39,795 nucleotides of DNA from Verrucomicrobiota bacterium (GCA_021208135.1 JAJOKB010000011.1:1-39795), one strand, 5' to 3'; shown: positions 9,766 to 21,992, counted from the first letter of the stretch. The notes: generated by a model not told the origin, from the sequence alone. A program made the numbers and translations.

Positions 9766-11130
9766 CTAGAGTTGTGAACGTATGGGTTTTTCCAGCAAAG
9801 GCAACATAACTCCCTTGCGGAACAGGGTCACTTGGCCGGAGCTTTCGCTGACGCAGATGGCGATGCAATCGGCTGCCAGCGTAATCGCTGCAGCCGCCGA
9901 GTGGCGCGCTCCATATCCGCCGGGCAGATTTTCATAATACTCCGAGGGTGCATGAATGAGACTGCCAGCAGATTCGATCACTCCGTCACCGCGAATGACA
10001 AAGCAACCATCGATCACGGAAAACTCTTTGATCGTCTCATCCATAAAAGGATTGAGAATGTTCCTATCCTCTTCCTTGTAACCGTAAAATGGATTCATCA
10101 CCAGCGGCTTGACCATACTGTTCACTTTTGGGGTGTCACCCAAGACGAACAGCGTGCCGACAGGTTTGCCCTCGCGACCCTCGACCGCAATTTCCGTGGC
10201 AACTGCCAACAGGCGTTCGACGACCTCAATTTTTACTGAAGGTGGCAGTAAGTCATTGTCGCGATCAATCAGGCTGTGAAACTCGCGCTCAATATCTATC
10301 ACAACCAGCGAATCGAATTGATTGCTGGCGGGGATCCCGCCGATACAACACAGACGGTCATTGTATTTGAACATGCCGCGAGTCAATCCGATCAATACCG
10401 CGCTGCGCGCTTGAGAGAGCCTTTGGCGCGAGAAGGAGCGCACTTCGATGCAACCTTCCACAAAACTTCCGGGAGGGGGAGGGCGATCGGAGGCGACTCG
10501 CGCCACCATGATGGTGCGGAACTTGGGGAAGGAGTCCAAAACATCGATACCTCCGGCAAAAGTATCGGCAAAAATCAGGATGGCTGAACATTTGGCTTCG
10601 CGGGCAATTTTTTCTGCCTCGCGCAGCAACAGCTTGTTGAATCGGTTGGGTTTGCGCTCCGGTTTCGCCAGCAAACCCCCAAAGCCCAAAACAACCCGCT
10701 TGCGCAACTCAACCACTCCGTGGGCCTCAACAATCCTCTGCACCAGATCCCGTTCCCTGAACAATCTGGCGAGGGAGGCCAGTACATTCAGATAGTTTTT
10801 GCCATTATCTGAGGCCAATAACAGGAAGATCAGGCGCACATCATTGTATTCGCCCATACCTTCAAATTCTATGCCCTCTTTGACTCTGCCGACGGCAAAG
10901 ATGTAAGGACGCCGCATTTTGACCCGGATGTGCGGCATGGCTACACCGTTGCCCAGATAGGTGGTCATTGAATGCTCGCGTTCCAGCAGCGCTTTGACCA
11001 ATTTTTCCTGATTCAGATCCTCGCGCAATCCGCGCAATGAGACCGCAACCAAATCTTCCAGGGCACTTTTTAAATCCCTGTGCTCAATTTCAATAATTCT
11101 TGATTTGGAAATATAGCGGTCAAGCCTCAT
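9766..11130 (-). CDS. PTS EIIA - pyruvate-kinase-C-like - diadenylate cyclase (DacZ-like) fusion
   Basis: An intact 454-residue protein. Residues 1-145 form a fructose/mannitol/Ntr-type PTS EIIA domain. The phosphorylatable histidine is His67 in GNGVAMPHIR, and IFLLLASDNGKNYLNVLASL is typical of the family. Residues ~160-290 look like the alpha/beta domain related to the pyruvate kinase C-terminus that precedes the cyclase in archaeal-type DacZ proteins (AILIFADT; IMVARVASD; RLCCIGGIPASNQFDSLVVI). Residues ~305-454 form the DisA_N/DAC domain: DGCFVIRGDG at 374-383 (Cys where most members have Ala in the DGA motif), GARHSAAAAIT at 407-417, and VSESSGQVTLF. The inferred activity is condensation of two ATP to c-di-AMP, possibly modulated by EIIA phosphorylation. 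No membrane segment is seen. The ATG at 11130 directly abuts the nuoA stop. Domain calls are from motifs; enzymatic activity is inferred. Confidence 0.82.
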   Translation of the reverse strand: MRLDRYISKSRIIEIEHRDLKSALEDLVAVSLRGLREDLNQEKLVKALLEREHSMTTYLGNGVAMPHIRVKMRRPYIFAVGRVKEGIEFEGMGEYNDVRLIFLLLASDNGKNYLNVLASLARLFRERDLVQRIVEAHGVVELRKRVVLGFGGLLAKPERKPNRFNKLLLREAEKIAREAKCSAILIFADTFAGGIDVLDSFPKFRTIMVARVASDRPPPPGSFVEGCIEVRSFSRQRLSQARSAVLIGLTRGMFKYNDRLCCIGGIPASNQFDSLVVIDIEREFHSLIDRDNDLLPPSVKIEVVERLLAVATEIAVEGREGKPVGTLFVLGDTPKVNSMVKPLVMNPFYGYKEEDRNILNPFMDETIKEFSVIDGCFVIRGDGVIESAGSLIHAPSEYYENLPGGYGARHSAAAAITLAADCIAICVSESSGQVTLFRKGVMLPLLEKPIRSQL

Positions 11131-11503
11131 CTATTTGTCCCATTCCAACGCGCCTTTCCTAAGCTCGTAAATCAAGCCAACCACAGCAGCGTAATAAAAA
11201 CATGAGGGCAGAAAGATAGGTAGGTTACTGGCAAGAAAGTCGCGGTAGATCAACACCCATGGGATCAAAAAACAACACCTCGATGTCAAAAATGATGAAC
11301 AACATCGCGGTGAGGTAAAATTTTACACTGAACCTCGCTCCGGGTTTGCCTTCAGCTGGCAGGCCGCATTCGTAAGCGGAATCTTTGATGTAATTTGTTT
11401 TGGCGCGCTGCCCGAAAATATGACTGGCAGTCAAGATGGCACCGGCGATACCGATGGCCAGTAGGATTTGCAGTAATACGGGCAGATAATTTTCCAGCGT
11501 CAT
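11131..11503 (-). CDS. nuoA: NADH-quinone oxidoreductase subunit A (frameshifted here)
   Basis: NuoA is a small membrane subunit of respiratory complex I, with three transmembrane helices. Helix 1 is near the N-terminus (VLLQILLAIGIAGAILTAS). It is followed by the conserved loop YECGLPAEGKPGARFSVKFY and helix 2 ending FIIFDIEVLFF. The frame then breaks. Near 11270 a run of six T (minus strand) appears to have one base too many. With five T the sequence continues IPWVLIYRDF, then helix 3 (SCFYYAAVVGLIYELRKG), and ends ALEWDK at 11131, the usual NuoA C-terminus. The corrected length is about 123 residues, normal for the family. No other nuo gene is in the window. The stop codon ends exactly one base before the EIIA-DAC ATG. 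Confidence 0.9.
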
Positions 11504-11562
11504 ATAGTGAGATAATGTGGTCTCATGGCGGGCACTTTGGCAACTCCGTATTTAACAAAAAG

Positions 11563-11946
11563 TCAGCCAGCACTGGACCACAAAGTATTGTCGCGTGCGG
11601 TATCGACCAACTTTTGTGTAGTGCGCTCCAGCCGACCTGCCAGAGTGCGAATGATTTTGGTCGCGAGTTCGGGGCGTTGTTCGACCAGTTCGTCGATGGA
11701 ATCGGCCTGCACGTGGGTAACTTTGGAGGGGGTTTTGGCGCGCACTGTGCAGCTGCGTGGGCGGCTGAGAATGTCGCACATTTCGCCAAAGATGGTGCCC
11801 GGATGCATCATTATCGACAGCAAAATCTCGTCTTTGTAGATTTCCAGTGTGCCCGACTGTAGAATGAATAATCCCACTCCCGGTTCACCCTGTCCAATGA
11901 CCACTTGGCCAGCTTGAATTGTGTAGTCCTGTTCAATGATCGGCAT
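11563..11946 (-). CDS. Stand-alone cyclic-nucleotide-binding-domain protein
   Basis: A 127-residue protein that is essentially one CNB (Crp-like) beta-barrel. Motifs are IGQGEPGVGLFILQSGTLEI and the phosphate-binding cassette FGEMCDILSRPRSCTV. The cassette keeps the Gly-Glu and the Arg that contact the cyclic phosphate and ribose in cNMP-binding members. A helical tail follows (ATKIIRTLAGRLERTTQKLV). There is no DNA-binding helix-turn-helix, so it is not a Crp-type transcription factor; such proteins may act as small sensors or partner subunits. The C-terminal ten residues are uncertain because a neighbouring frame continues to 11523 and indels are frequent here. It is first in the minus-strand run, divergent from dps, with 59 bases to nuoA. 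Ligand and partner are unknown. Confidence 0.8.
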   Translation of the reverse strand: MPIIEQDYTIQAGQVVIGQGEPGVGLFILQSGTLEIYKDEILLSIMMHPGTIFGEMCDILSRPRSCTVRAKTPSKVTHVQADSIDELVEQRPELATKIIRTLAGRLERTTQKLVDTARDNTLWSSAG

Positions 11947-12056
11947 ATTTGTTCCTCTTCTCTAAGTAATTTGCGCAGTTCCGGCGATAAGTACAAGAAA
12001 AAGGAAAGTTGGCGTAAAATTTTGACTTTTTAGTTACGTCATGACACGGTTTAGGG

Positions 12057-12536
12057 ATGAGCAAGCAGAAGAAAAAACCCACTACCACCGTTTCCAAAAA
12101 GAACAGCAAGTTGCAGGATGCCCTGCGAGTTGTACTGGCTGATACCTATGCCTTGATGGCACAGACCCATTTGTGCCACTGGAATGTGGAAGGCCCTTCA
12201 TTTTTCGCCCTGCATGCGGCGTTTGAAGTGCAATACACCGAACTGTTCACTGCCAGTGATGAATTGGCAGAGCGCCTGCGGGCTCTTGGCTTCCTGGCTC
12301 CGGGCGGGTTGAGCAGTCTGGCTGCCCTGGCTGGCATCAAAGAACTTCCGGAAGATTGTTCGGACAAGGACATGGTGCGGGGATTGGCCGCAGCTCACGA
12401 GAAATTGATTCGCGACGCCTCTTTGGCCCGTGACCTTGCCGGAGAAGCAGGCGACAATGAAACGGAGGATTTGATGATCGCCCGGATTCAGTTGCATCAG
12501 AAAACACTGTGGATGCTGACCAGCTACCTCAAGTAG
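12057..12536 (+). CDS. dps: Dps, ferritin-like DNA-protection protein
   Basis: Dps forms a 12-subunit shell that oxidises and stores iron using hydrogen peroxide and shields DNA during stress. The protein has 159 residues and is intact. The intersubunit ferroxidase residues are visible: His41 in CHWNVEG, His53 in FFALHAAF, Glu57 (often Asp), Asp68 and Glu72 in ASDELAERLRALG. The N-terminus is lysine-rich (MSKQKKKPTTTVSKKN), a feature that in E. coli Dps supports DNA binding. Four-helix spacing and length are normal. It is transcribed away from the CNB gene, with 110 bases between the two starts. Its 3' end overlaps the proposed rhomboid start by 28 bases. Confidence 0.93.
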   Translation: MSKQKKKPTTTVSKKNSKLQDALRVVLADTYALMAQTHLCHWNVEGPSFFALHAAFEVQYTELFTASDELAERLRALGFLAPGGLSSLAALAGIKELPEDCSDKDMVRGLAAAHEKLIRDASLARDLAGEAGDNETEDLMIARIQLHQKTLWMLTSYLK

Positions 12537-13456
12537 GCTGGGCACCCCCGGAGGACCTGCCGGATGGCGCTGTGCTGGACAGGTTCAGCACAGCACGGGA
12601 GGCCCATGAATGGGGATTAGTCATCCTGAGCACGCGCACGCCTTACTGGGTTCATGCCCATGACGGATGGTACTATTTAATGGTGCGCCGTCAGGATGCA
12701 GCGCTGGTTTTGCCGCAACTATCCCTCTACGCCAAGGAGCGTGGCAACTGGCCTCCGCATCCCTTGGAATTGCCACAAGTGCCTGTCGCCAGGGACAGCC
12801 TGTGGCTGACAGCCGTCTTGCTTTTGATCGCCTTCGTACTGTCGGCGCAGCACCCCTTCATGATGGCAGGAGGTCGGGTCGACAGTATGGCAATCATTGG
12901 ATCGGGTGAACTGTGGCGGGCGATCACAGCGTTGTGGCTGCACGGTGATGCTGGCCATTTAATGGGCAATTTGCTCTCCGGTGCGGTTTTTTGTTTTTTT
13001 GTGCTTAGGTACTGTGGTTATGGAGTGGGCTGGGCAGCGGTAACGCTTGCTGGAGTCGGTGGCAATCTTGTCAATGCCTGGTTTTTCTATCCGGCGCAGC
13101 ATTTATCTATCGGGGCTTCTACTGCAGTGTTCGGCGCGGTTGGCATCCTGGCTGTCATCCCTGTAGCAGTGGCTTTGCGCTCGCGGCAGCGATTGGTGTT
13201 AAAGCAGAGTTTTGTTCCCTTGGCAGGCGGTGCCCTGTTGCTGGCTTGGTTGGGCACCGGTGATGCTCGCACTGATATTATGGCGCACATTTGGGGTTTT
13301 CTCGGTGGCGCTTTTGTTGCCTGCGCCTGGGTGATGGCGCCGCAGTCATGGTTTCAGGACTCGCGGCAAAAATATTGGGCGCGGGCCACGCTGGCGGTAC
13401 ACGCCTTGGCTTGGTGTGTGGTTGTGCTTCAGGCAGCGCCTTGGGTGGCCCGATAG
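12509..13456 (+). CDS. Rhomboid-family intramembrane serine protease
   Basis: Rhomboid proteases cleave transmembrane segments of other membrane proteins inside the lipid bilayer. Residues 1-90 form a soluble N-terminal domain. About six or seven hydrophobic helices follow from residue ~97. The catalytic dyad is Ser204 in IGASTAVFG and His260 in AHIWGFLGG. The oxyanion region HGDAGHLMGN carries His145, His150 and Asn154, so the protein should be active. It has 315 residues and is intact. The first ATG (12509) overlaps dps by 28 bases in another frame; a GTG near 12570 is a possible alternative, which would shorten the soluble domain. Substrates are not predictable. gyrB follows after 110 bases. 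Confidence 0.9.
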   Translation: MDADQLPQVGWAPPEDLPDGAVLDRFSTAREAHEWGLVILSTRTPYWVHAHDGWYYLMVRRQDAALVLPQLSLYAKERGNWPPHPLELPQVPVARDSLWLTAVLLLIAFVLSAQHPFMMAGGRVDSMAIIGSGELWRAITALWLHGDAGHLMGNLLSGAVFCFFVLRYCGYGVGWAAVTLAGVGGNLVNAWFFYPAQHLSIGASTAVFGAVGILAVIPVAVALRSRQRLVLKQSFVPLAGGALLLAWLGTGDARTDIMAHIWGFLGGAFVACAWVMAPQSWFQDSRQKYWARATLAVHALAWCVVVLQAAPWVAR

Positions 13457-13491
13457 CATTCGACATGAGCGGTTAGGCTTGAGCCTGATAA

Positions 13492-16049
<2,558 letters not shown>

Positions 16050-16070
16050 TCGAACTATCCCATTTGCAGT

Positions 16071-18501
16071 ATGTCCTCTGAATCCGAAAAATTGACGCCA
16101 ACGAACATCACTGAGGTGATGGAGCGCGCCTACATCGACTACTCGATGTCTGTAATCATAAGCCGCGCACTGCCTGATGCCCGTGATGGCTTGAAGCCGG
16201 TACAGCGCCGTATCCTTTACTCAATGATTCGCCAAGGTTTGGTGCACAACCGTCCATTCGACAAGTGTGCGGCGGTGGTTGGTGAAGTGTTGGGCAAGTA
16301 CCACCCGCACGGCGACAGTTCGGTGTATGACACCTTGGTGCGCATGGCGCAAAATTGGGTGATGCGTACGCCTCTGATTGATCCGCAGGGAAATTTTGGT
16401 TCGGTCGATGGTGATCCGCCCGCCGCTTACCGGTACACTGAATGTCGATTGACTTCCCCTGCCGAGGAGTTGCTGCGTGATATTGACGAAAATACGGTGG
16501 ATTTCGTGCCAAATTACAAGGAGGATACCACAGAACCTTCGGTGTTGCCGGCCTCGTTGCCAGGCTTGCTGATGAATGGATCCACCGGAATTGCCGTGGG
16601 TATGACCACTAACATTCCGCCTCATAATCTGGGGGAGTTGATTGACGCGATATGTGCCATTATTGACGATCCGAACATTTCTATTGATGCCATTCTTGAG
16701 TTATTTGCCCGGACCCGATTTTCCGACGGGTGGCGTTATCATGGGGCGTGATGGCATTGAGAAATACATGCGCACGGGTCGTGGCATTGTACGTATCAGA
16801 GGCAAGATGACCATTGAAGACGTGGGCAATGATCGTGAGCAAATCATTATCACTGAGATCCCCTACAATGTGAACCGCGCTTCACTCGTCACCCGGATCG
16901 CCGAATTGGTTGGCGACAAGGTGATTGAAGGTGTTTCCGACCTGCGCGATGAGTCCGATGAGAATACGCGTATTGTTATCGAGTTAAAGCGGGGTGAGAT
17001 ACCTCGCGTAGTCATCAATAAGTTGTTCAAGCACACGCCTCTTGAGAGCTCATTTGGTGTCATTATGCTGGCCCTGGTGCAGCGCCGCCCGAGAGAGATG
17101 AATATCAAGGAGATGATTGAGTGCTACATTGAGCACCGCCGCGATGTGGTATTCAGACGCACTTTGTTTCGCAAGGAAAAGGCCGAGGCAAGGGCGCACA
17201 TTTTGGAAGGTTTCAAGATCGCTCTGGATAATCTCGACGATTTCGTGCGCATCATCCGTGCTTCCGCCAATCGTGAAGAGGCGAAGCAGTCATTGTTGGC
17301 AAAGTATCCATTGAGTGAACGCCAGGCCGATGCTATTTTGGATATGCGTTTGTATCAACTTACGGGTCTTGAGCGCGAAAAGATTGAGGAAGAGTATCTT
17401 GCGCTCATGCAATTGATTGCCGGGTTGCGCGAAATTCTGGAAAATGAAAATCGCCTCTTGGCAGTGATTAAAGATGAGTTGCAAGCCTTGCGGACAAAAT
17501 TCAGCACACCCAGAAAAACTGAGCTGGCTGCCGCCGAAGGCGAGTTTCGCATGGAGGACCTGATCGCTAACGAGGGATGCATCATCACTGTTACCCACAA
17601 AGGTTTTATCAAGCGCACTGCTGCCAGCGAATACCGCGCACAAAAGCGCGGTGGCAAGGGCGTCATCGGTACCGGTTCGCACGATGATGATTTTGTCGAA
17701 CACCTGTTTTCTGCCAGCACCCACGACTATATCATGTTCTTCATGAACAGCGGTCGGGTGTATGTTGAAAAGGTGTATGATATTCCGGAAGGTTCCCGTA
17801 CTGCCAAGGGTCGTTCGGTCGTTAATGTCCTCGAAATGCAGCAAGGGGAAGAAATTGCAGCCATGATCTGTGTGTCTGGTTTCGATAGTGGTCAGTGTCT
17901 GGTCTTAGGCACCAGTAATGGCGTGGTGAAGAAAACGCCCTTGATTGATTATCGCAACTTCCGCAAAGGAGGTATCATCGCTATCAATATTGATGAAGGT
18001 GACAAACTGATTGGTGCGGTCCTTACCAGCGGTACGGATCAACTGTTACTTGTTACCAAGCAAGGTATGTCGATCCGTTTCAGCGAGGAAGAATTGCGCG
18101 ACCAAGGGCGTGCCACCCGTGGTGTTCGCGGCATCAAACTCAAGGACGAAGACGATGAGGTAAAGGCTATGGTGGTGGTCGATCCTGAGTGCACGCTCCT
18201 GATTGCCGGTCAAAACGGCCAGGGCAAACGCACGGAATTTGAAGAATATCGTCCGCAAGGGCGCGGCGGTAGCGGTATTATCGCCATCCGGACAACTGGC
18301 GGCGTTGTCGGGGCCCTCAGCGTTCGTGAGGACGATGAGATCATGTTGCTCACGCAGTCCGGTCAAGCCGTGCGCACCCGGGTTGCCGAAGTCAGCGTTA
18401 TCGGGCGGACCACGCAAGGCGTGCGTCTGATTAACTTGAATGACGGCGACCGATTGATTGGACTCTCCAAGATTATTGAAATCGACGAAGACGAAGCCTG
18501 A
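16071..18501 (+). CDS. gyrA: DNA gyrase subunit A (one frameshift here)
   Basis: DNA-breaking subunit of gyrase. The N-terminal domain has [20 protein letters not shown] and [18 protein letters not shown]. The active-site Tyr lies in [10 protein letters not shown], where it forms the phosphotyrosyl link to DNA. The C-terminal beta-pinwheel starts after ~residue 490 and contains the GyrA box QKRGGKG, which marks gyrase rather than topoisomerase IV. Other pinwheel blades are recognisable ([23 protein letters not shown]). An extra T near 16705 breaks the frame; removing it gives [18 protein letters not shown], which is invariant in the family. Length is ~810 residues, ending in an acidic tail (IEIDEDEA). 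The quinolone-resistance region reads HGDSSVYD, with Ser at the position equivalent to E. coli Ser83. Confidence 0.95.
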
Positions 18502-18518
18502 GTTTTCCGAATGTTGCG

Positions 18519-19670
18519 GTGAGTTATCGAATTGCTATTTCCCTGCGCAGCAAGCCCTTGTTGAGTCTGGCCAAGAGCAAGGGTGTGCTGCGCAGGGCAA
18601 GTGGTTATGCTGACTGGCAAATCGTATCTACTGCCGCATGGACTCCGTTTGAGCAATTACTGGCAAAATCATCGCGGTACGATGCTGCATTGGTCGAGGC
18701 ATTCAATCTGCACGAATTGCAACAGTTGCAGGCGCTGGAAAAGCCGATGGTCGAGACTTCCAATGTGGTGGCTGAATCGCCATTTGTGCGCGTGGTCTCG
18801 GATGATTATGCCATTGGGCGTTTGGCCGCCCAACACTTAGCCGAAACCGGTGTCAGGGATCTTGCCTACTTGGGGGTCAATGGTCATCAGTACTCGGATT
18901 TGCGGTGTCGTGGTTTTGTAGAAACGCTCTCGCTGTTAGGTATGGCGGCTCCGCAGATTTTGCACGTGCCCGCTTCTGACACCGGCCCCGGCCCCTTTGT
19001 TTTCGAACAGTTGACCGAGTGGTTGCAGAAGCAGAAATTTCCGCTGGGGGCGTTTTGTTGCAATGACACACGCCTGTTATTTCTCCTGCAAGCCATCTAT
19101 GCCAGCAACCTGGAATTGGCGCGCGATGTACACCTGGTTGGGGTCGACTGCGAACCGATAGCGGACGAATTGTTCGGCGACCGCTTTGCTTATGTGCAGC
19201 AGGATTCGGAGACCATCGGCTGGGAGGCGGCCGGCCAACTGCATGCGCTTCTGTCGGAAACAGCAGCAATCAGAAAAAATCTGCTCATTCCACCCAAAGG
19301 ATTGATTCACAACCGTACAAAAGTCGAGACGACCTTGGATCGCAGCGTGCGCGAAGCGTGTGATTGGTTGCGTCAGCATGTGTCTGAACCTAATTGCGTG
19401 GAGGAACTAGCCCGGCACATGGGCCTTTCCAGGCGCTCCCTGGAACGCAAATTCCAAGCCTCTCTGGGGCATGGCCCGAAAACAGAACAGTTGCGCATAC
19501 GTATTGACATAGCCAGGGACCAACTCGAAACGACCGATATGTCGCTGGTTGCAATCAGTGAGGGATTGGGATTTGCCGACCAACGGCAACTGTCCCGCCT
19601 GTTCCGCAGGTTTCATCACGAAACGCCTGCTGCTTATCGGCGCAGTCGGCGCAATGGTGGTGCAATTTAG
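18519..19670 (+). CDS. XylR-type transcriptional regulator (LacI-like sensor + AraC DNA-binding domain)
   Basis: A 383-residue regulator with the architecture of XylR. Residues ~1-270 resemble a LacI/periplasmic-binding-protein sugar sensor (VVSDDYAIGRLAAQHLAETG; DLAYLGVNGHQYSDLRCRGF; HLVGVDCEP; YVQQDSETIGWEAA). Residues ~285-380 are an AraC DNA-binding domain with two helix-turn-helices (VEELARHMGLSRRSLERKFQ and ISEGLGFADQRQLSRLFRRF), ending ETPAAYRRSRR. The start is GTG 18519, 17 bases after the gyrA stop; no in-frame ATG fits. It is followed at once by glgB, so it may respond to a sugar and regulate carbohydrate genes. Such regulators are abundant in Verrucomicrobia and Planctomycetes. The specific sugar and targets are unknown. 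The gene is intact. Confidence 0.9.
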   Translation: MSYRIAISLRSKPLLSLAKSKGVLRRASGYADWQIVSTAAWTPFEQLLAKSSRYDAALVEAFNLHELQQLQALEKPMVETSNVVAESPFVRVVSDDYAIGRLAAQHLAETGVRDLAYLGVNGHQYSDLRCRGFVETLSLLGMAAPQILHVPASDTGPGPFVFEQLTEWLQKQKFPLGAFCCNDTRLLFLLQAIYASNLELARDVHLVGVDCEPIADELFGDRFAYVQQDSETIGWEAAGQLHALLSETAAIRKNLLIPPKGLIHNRTKVETTLDRSVREACDWLRQHVSEPNCVEELARHMGLSRRSLERKFQASLGHGPKTEQLRIRIDIARDQLETTDMSLVAISEGLGFADQRQLSRLFRRFHHETPAAYRRSRRNGGAI

Positions 19671-19708
19671 CTTTGCAACAAGGCTCTATTCTGCTTTTGC
19701 TTAAGTCC

Positions 19709-21911
19709 GTGATCCTTTCTAAGTCTGAATTGCAAGCGTTTCTAAACGCTGAACAGTGGCGGCCTCACGATTTGCTGGGCATGCACCCTGCTAAAGTTGA
19801 TGGAAAACAGGGCCTGGTGGTCCGCGCTTTCTTGCGGGACGCCCGCCAGTGTGATGTCGTTCGCACGGTTGACGGTTCCAGGTTTGCGATGAGTAAACTT
19901 GCACCCGAAGGATTCTTTGAGGTTTTCATCCCTGGGGAAACAGCCACTTTCGAGTATCGCCTCCGGCTGGAGCAGTACAATGGTGAGATTCGTCAGATTT
20001 ATGATCCGTATGTTTTATGCCCACGCTCAGTGAGCAGGATTTATATCTGTTCAATGAAGGCAATGAGCATTACATCTACAAGAAACTAGGAGCGCACCCG
20101 CGCACGCTGGCAAAGTGCCCGGAGTGGCCTTCGCTGTGTGGGCACCCAGTGCCAAACGGGTTTCGGTTGTCGGTGATTTCAACAATTGGGATGGCCGTTA
20201 TCATCCCATGCGTCCTTTGGGTTCCTCCGGAGTATGGGAAGTCTTTATTCCCGGCCTGTCCGAAGGCTGCAAATACAAGTTTGAAATTCTCGACAGCCAT
20301 CGGTTCCTGCATGTCAAAACCGATCCCTATGCCACCTTTTTCGAATCACCGCCCCACAACGCTTCAATCATCCGCAATGTTGAGGATTATCAATGGCAGG
20401 ACTCGGAGTGGATGGAAAAGCGTGCCAAGACCGACTGGAAACGCCAGGCGATTTCAATCTACGAAGTTCATCCCGGCTCCTGGAAACGCAAAACCGAAGA
20501 CGGTAATCGTCCCTTGACTTATCGGGAGTTGGCAGAGGAGTTGACCGAGTATGTCGTTTCCATGGGGTACACCCACGTTGAGTTCCTGCCGCTGGCCGAG
20601 CACCCATTTGACGGTTCCTGGGGCTATCAGGTGACGGGTTTCTTTGCCCCTACACAGCGTTTTGGTACACCCGAGGATTTCAAGTATCTGGTCGATACGC
20701 TGCATCGCAACAATATCGGGGTTATCATCGATTGGGTGCCGGCCCATTTTCCCACCGATGCTTTTGCCTTGGCCCGTTTTGACGGAACCGCCCTTTATGA
20801 GCATGAGGATCCGCGCCAGGGTTTTCATCAGGATTGGGGTACCCTTATCCCCAATTTTGGCCGCCATGAGGTGCGCTGTTTCCTGATCGCCAGTGCCTTG
20901 GCCTGGCTGGAACGATACCACGTCGATGGCTTGCGCGTCGATGCCGTTGCATCCATGCTCTATCTGGATTACTCTCGCAAGCAAGGTGAATGGATTCCCA
21001 ATCAATACGGCGGCAATGAGAATTTGGAAGCCATTTCTCTGTTGCGGAAGGTGAATGAGCTGTGCCATCAATACTACCCAGGTGTCATTACCATCGCTGA
21101 AGAATCGACTGCCTTCGGCGGTATTTCCAAACCAGTCACCGAAGGAGGACTGGGCTTTGATTTCAAATGGAACATGGGATGGATGCACGATAATTTGGAT
21201 TTCTTTCAGAAGGACCCCATTTATCGCAAATACCATCAGAACAATCTCACTTTTGGCATGGTTTATCAGTATTCTGAAAACTTTGTACAGGTGTTCTCCC
21301 ACGACGAAGTTGTTCACGGTAAAGGGTCCATGTTAATGAAAATGGCGGCGGGCTCCATCGGCGATAAAGCAGCCAATTTGCGTGCCCTCTATACCCTCAT
21401 GTGGGGTTGGCCAGGCAAGAAAACTCTATTCATGGGCTCCGATTTCGGGCAATCCGATGAGTGGCGCTATGATAAATCGCTGGATTGGCACCTCACGCAA
21501 TACAAGGATCATTCCGGCATTCAAGCCATCCTGCGCGACCTGAATCAACTGTACCGCCGCTCGCCCGGCTTGATTTTTGGCGACACCGCCTCTTCCGGAT
21601 TCGAATGGGTGGCTCTTGATGATTGCGATAGCTCGGTTATCGCATTTTTGCGGTACAGCGAAGACCGCTCTGACGTTTTTCTTGTTGTTGGACACTATAC
21701 TCCGGTCACTCGCAGCGGTTATGCAGTGGGCGTTACCATGCCTGGCAAATGGATGGAGGTCATCAATTCAGACGCTGCCGAATACGGTGGTCGTGGAGAT
21801 GGCAATATGGGTAGCGTTACTGCCGATCCTATTCCCTGGAATGGCAAACCCTATTCCCTCAATCTTACTCTTCCCGGAAACAGCACCCTGATCTTCAAAC
21901 ATCAGGGCTAA
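19709..21911 (+). CDS. glgB: 1,4-alpha-glucan branching enzyme GlgB (frameshifted here)
   Basis: GlgB makes alpha-1,6 branches in glycogen. The N-terminal beta-sandwich region ([22 protein letters not shown]) and CBM48 ([20 protein letters not shown]) precede the GH13 barrel. Conserved catalytic regions are DWVPAHFP (region I), [18 protein letters not shown] (region II, with nucleophile Asp), [10 protein letters not shown] (region III, with acid/base Glu) and [12 protein letters not shown] (region IV). The frame breaks near 20015 and 20115; bridging gives [20 protein letters not shown] and then [14 protein letters not shown], as in the family. GTG 19709 is the likely start ([21 protein letters not shown]). 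A TTG at 19673 in the same frame would add 12 hydrophobic residues. The gene lies 38 bases after the XylR-like regulator. No other glg gene is in the window. Confidence 0.93.
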
Positions 21912-21923
21912 TATCTAAGATGC

Positions 21924-21949
21924 AACTTTGCGAAATTCTGTGCAAAGTT
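21924..21949 (+). terminator. Hairpin between glgB and gltA
   Basis: A perfect 8-base inverted repeat, AACTTTGC and GCAAAGTT, with a 10-base loop, begins 13 bases after the glgB stop. No long T tract follows, so a classical intrinsic terminator is not proven. It could also be an RNA-stability element or a palindromic protein-binding site upstream of gltA. Confidence 0.4.
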
Positions 21950-21963
21950 TCCAATTCCGTGGG

Positions 21964-21992
21964 TTGACCCAAACGGCATTAGGGTTTTTGAT
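21964..21992 (+). promoter_or_regulatory. Possible sigma-70-type promoter for gltA
   Basis: TTGACC at 21964-21969 (five of six matches to TTGACA) and TTTGAT at 21987-21992 (four of six to TATAAT) are spaced by 17 bases, about 30 bases before the gltA ATG. It lies just after the hairpin that could end glgB transcription, so a separate gltA promoter would make sense. Weak motif evidence only. Confidence 0.3.

Noticed and set aside
20454..21317. Long antisense open frame (287 codons) inside glgB
   Set aside because: It lies wholly over the GlgB catalytic barrel and resembles no family; a coding shadow.
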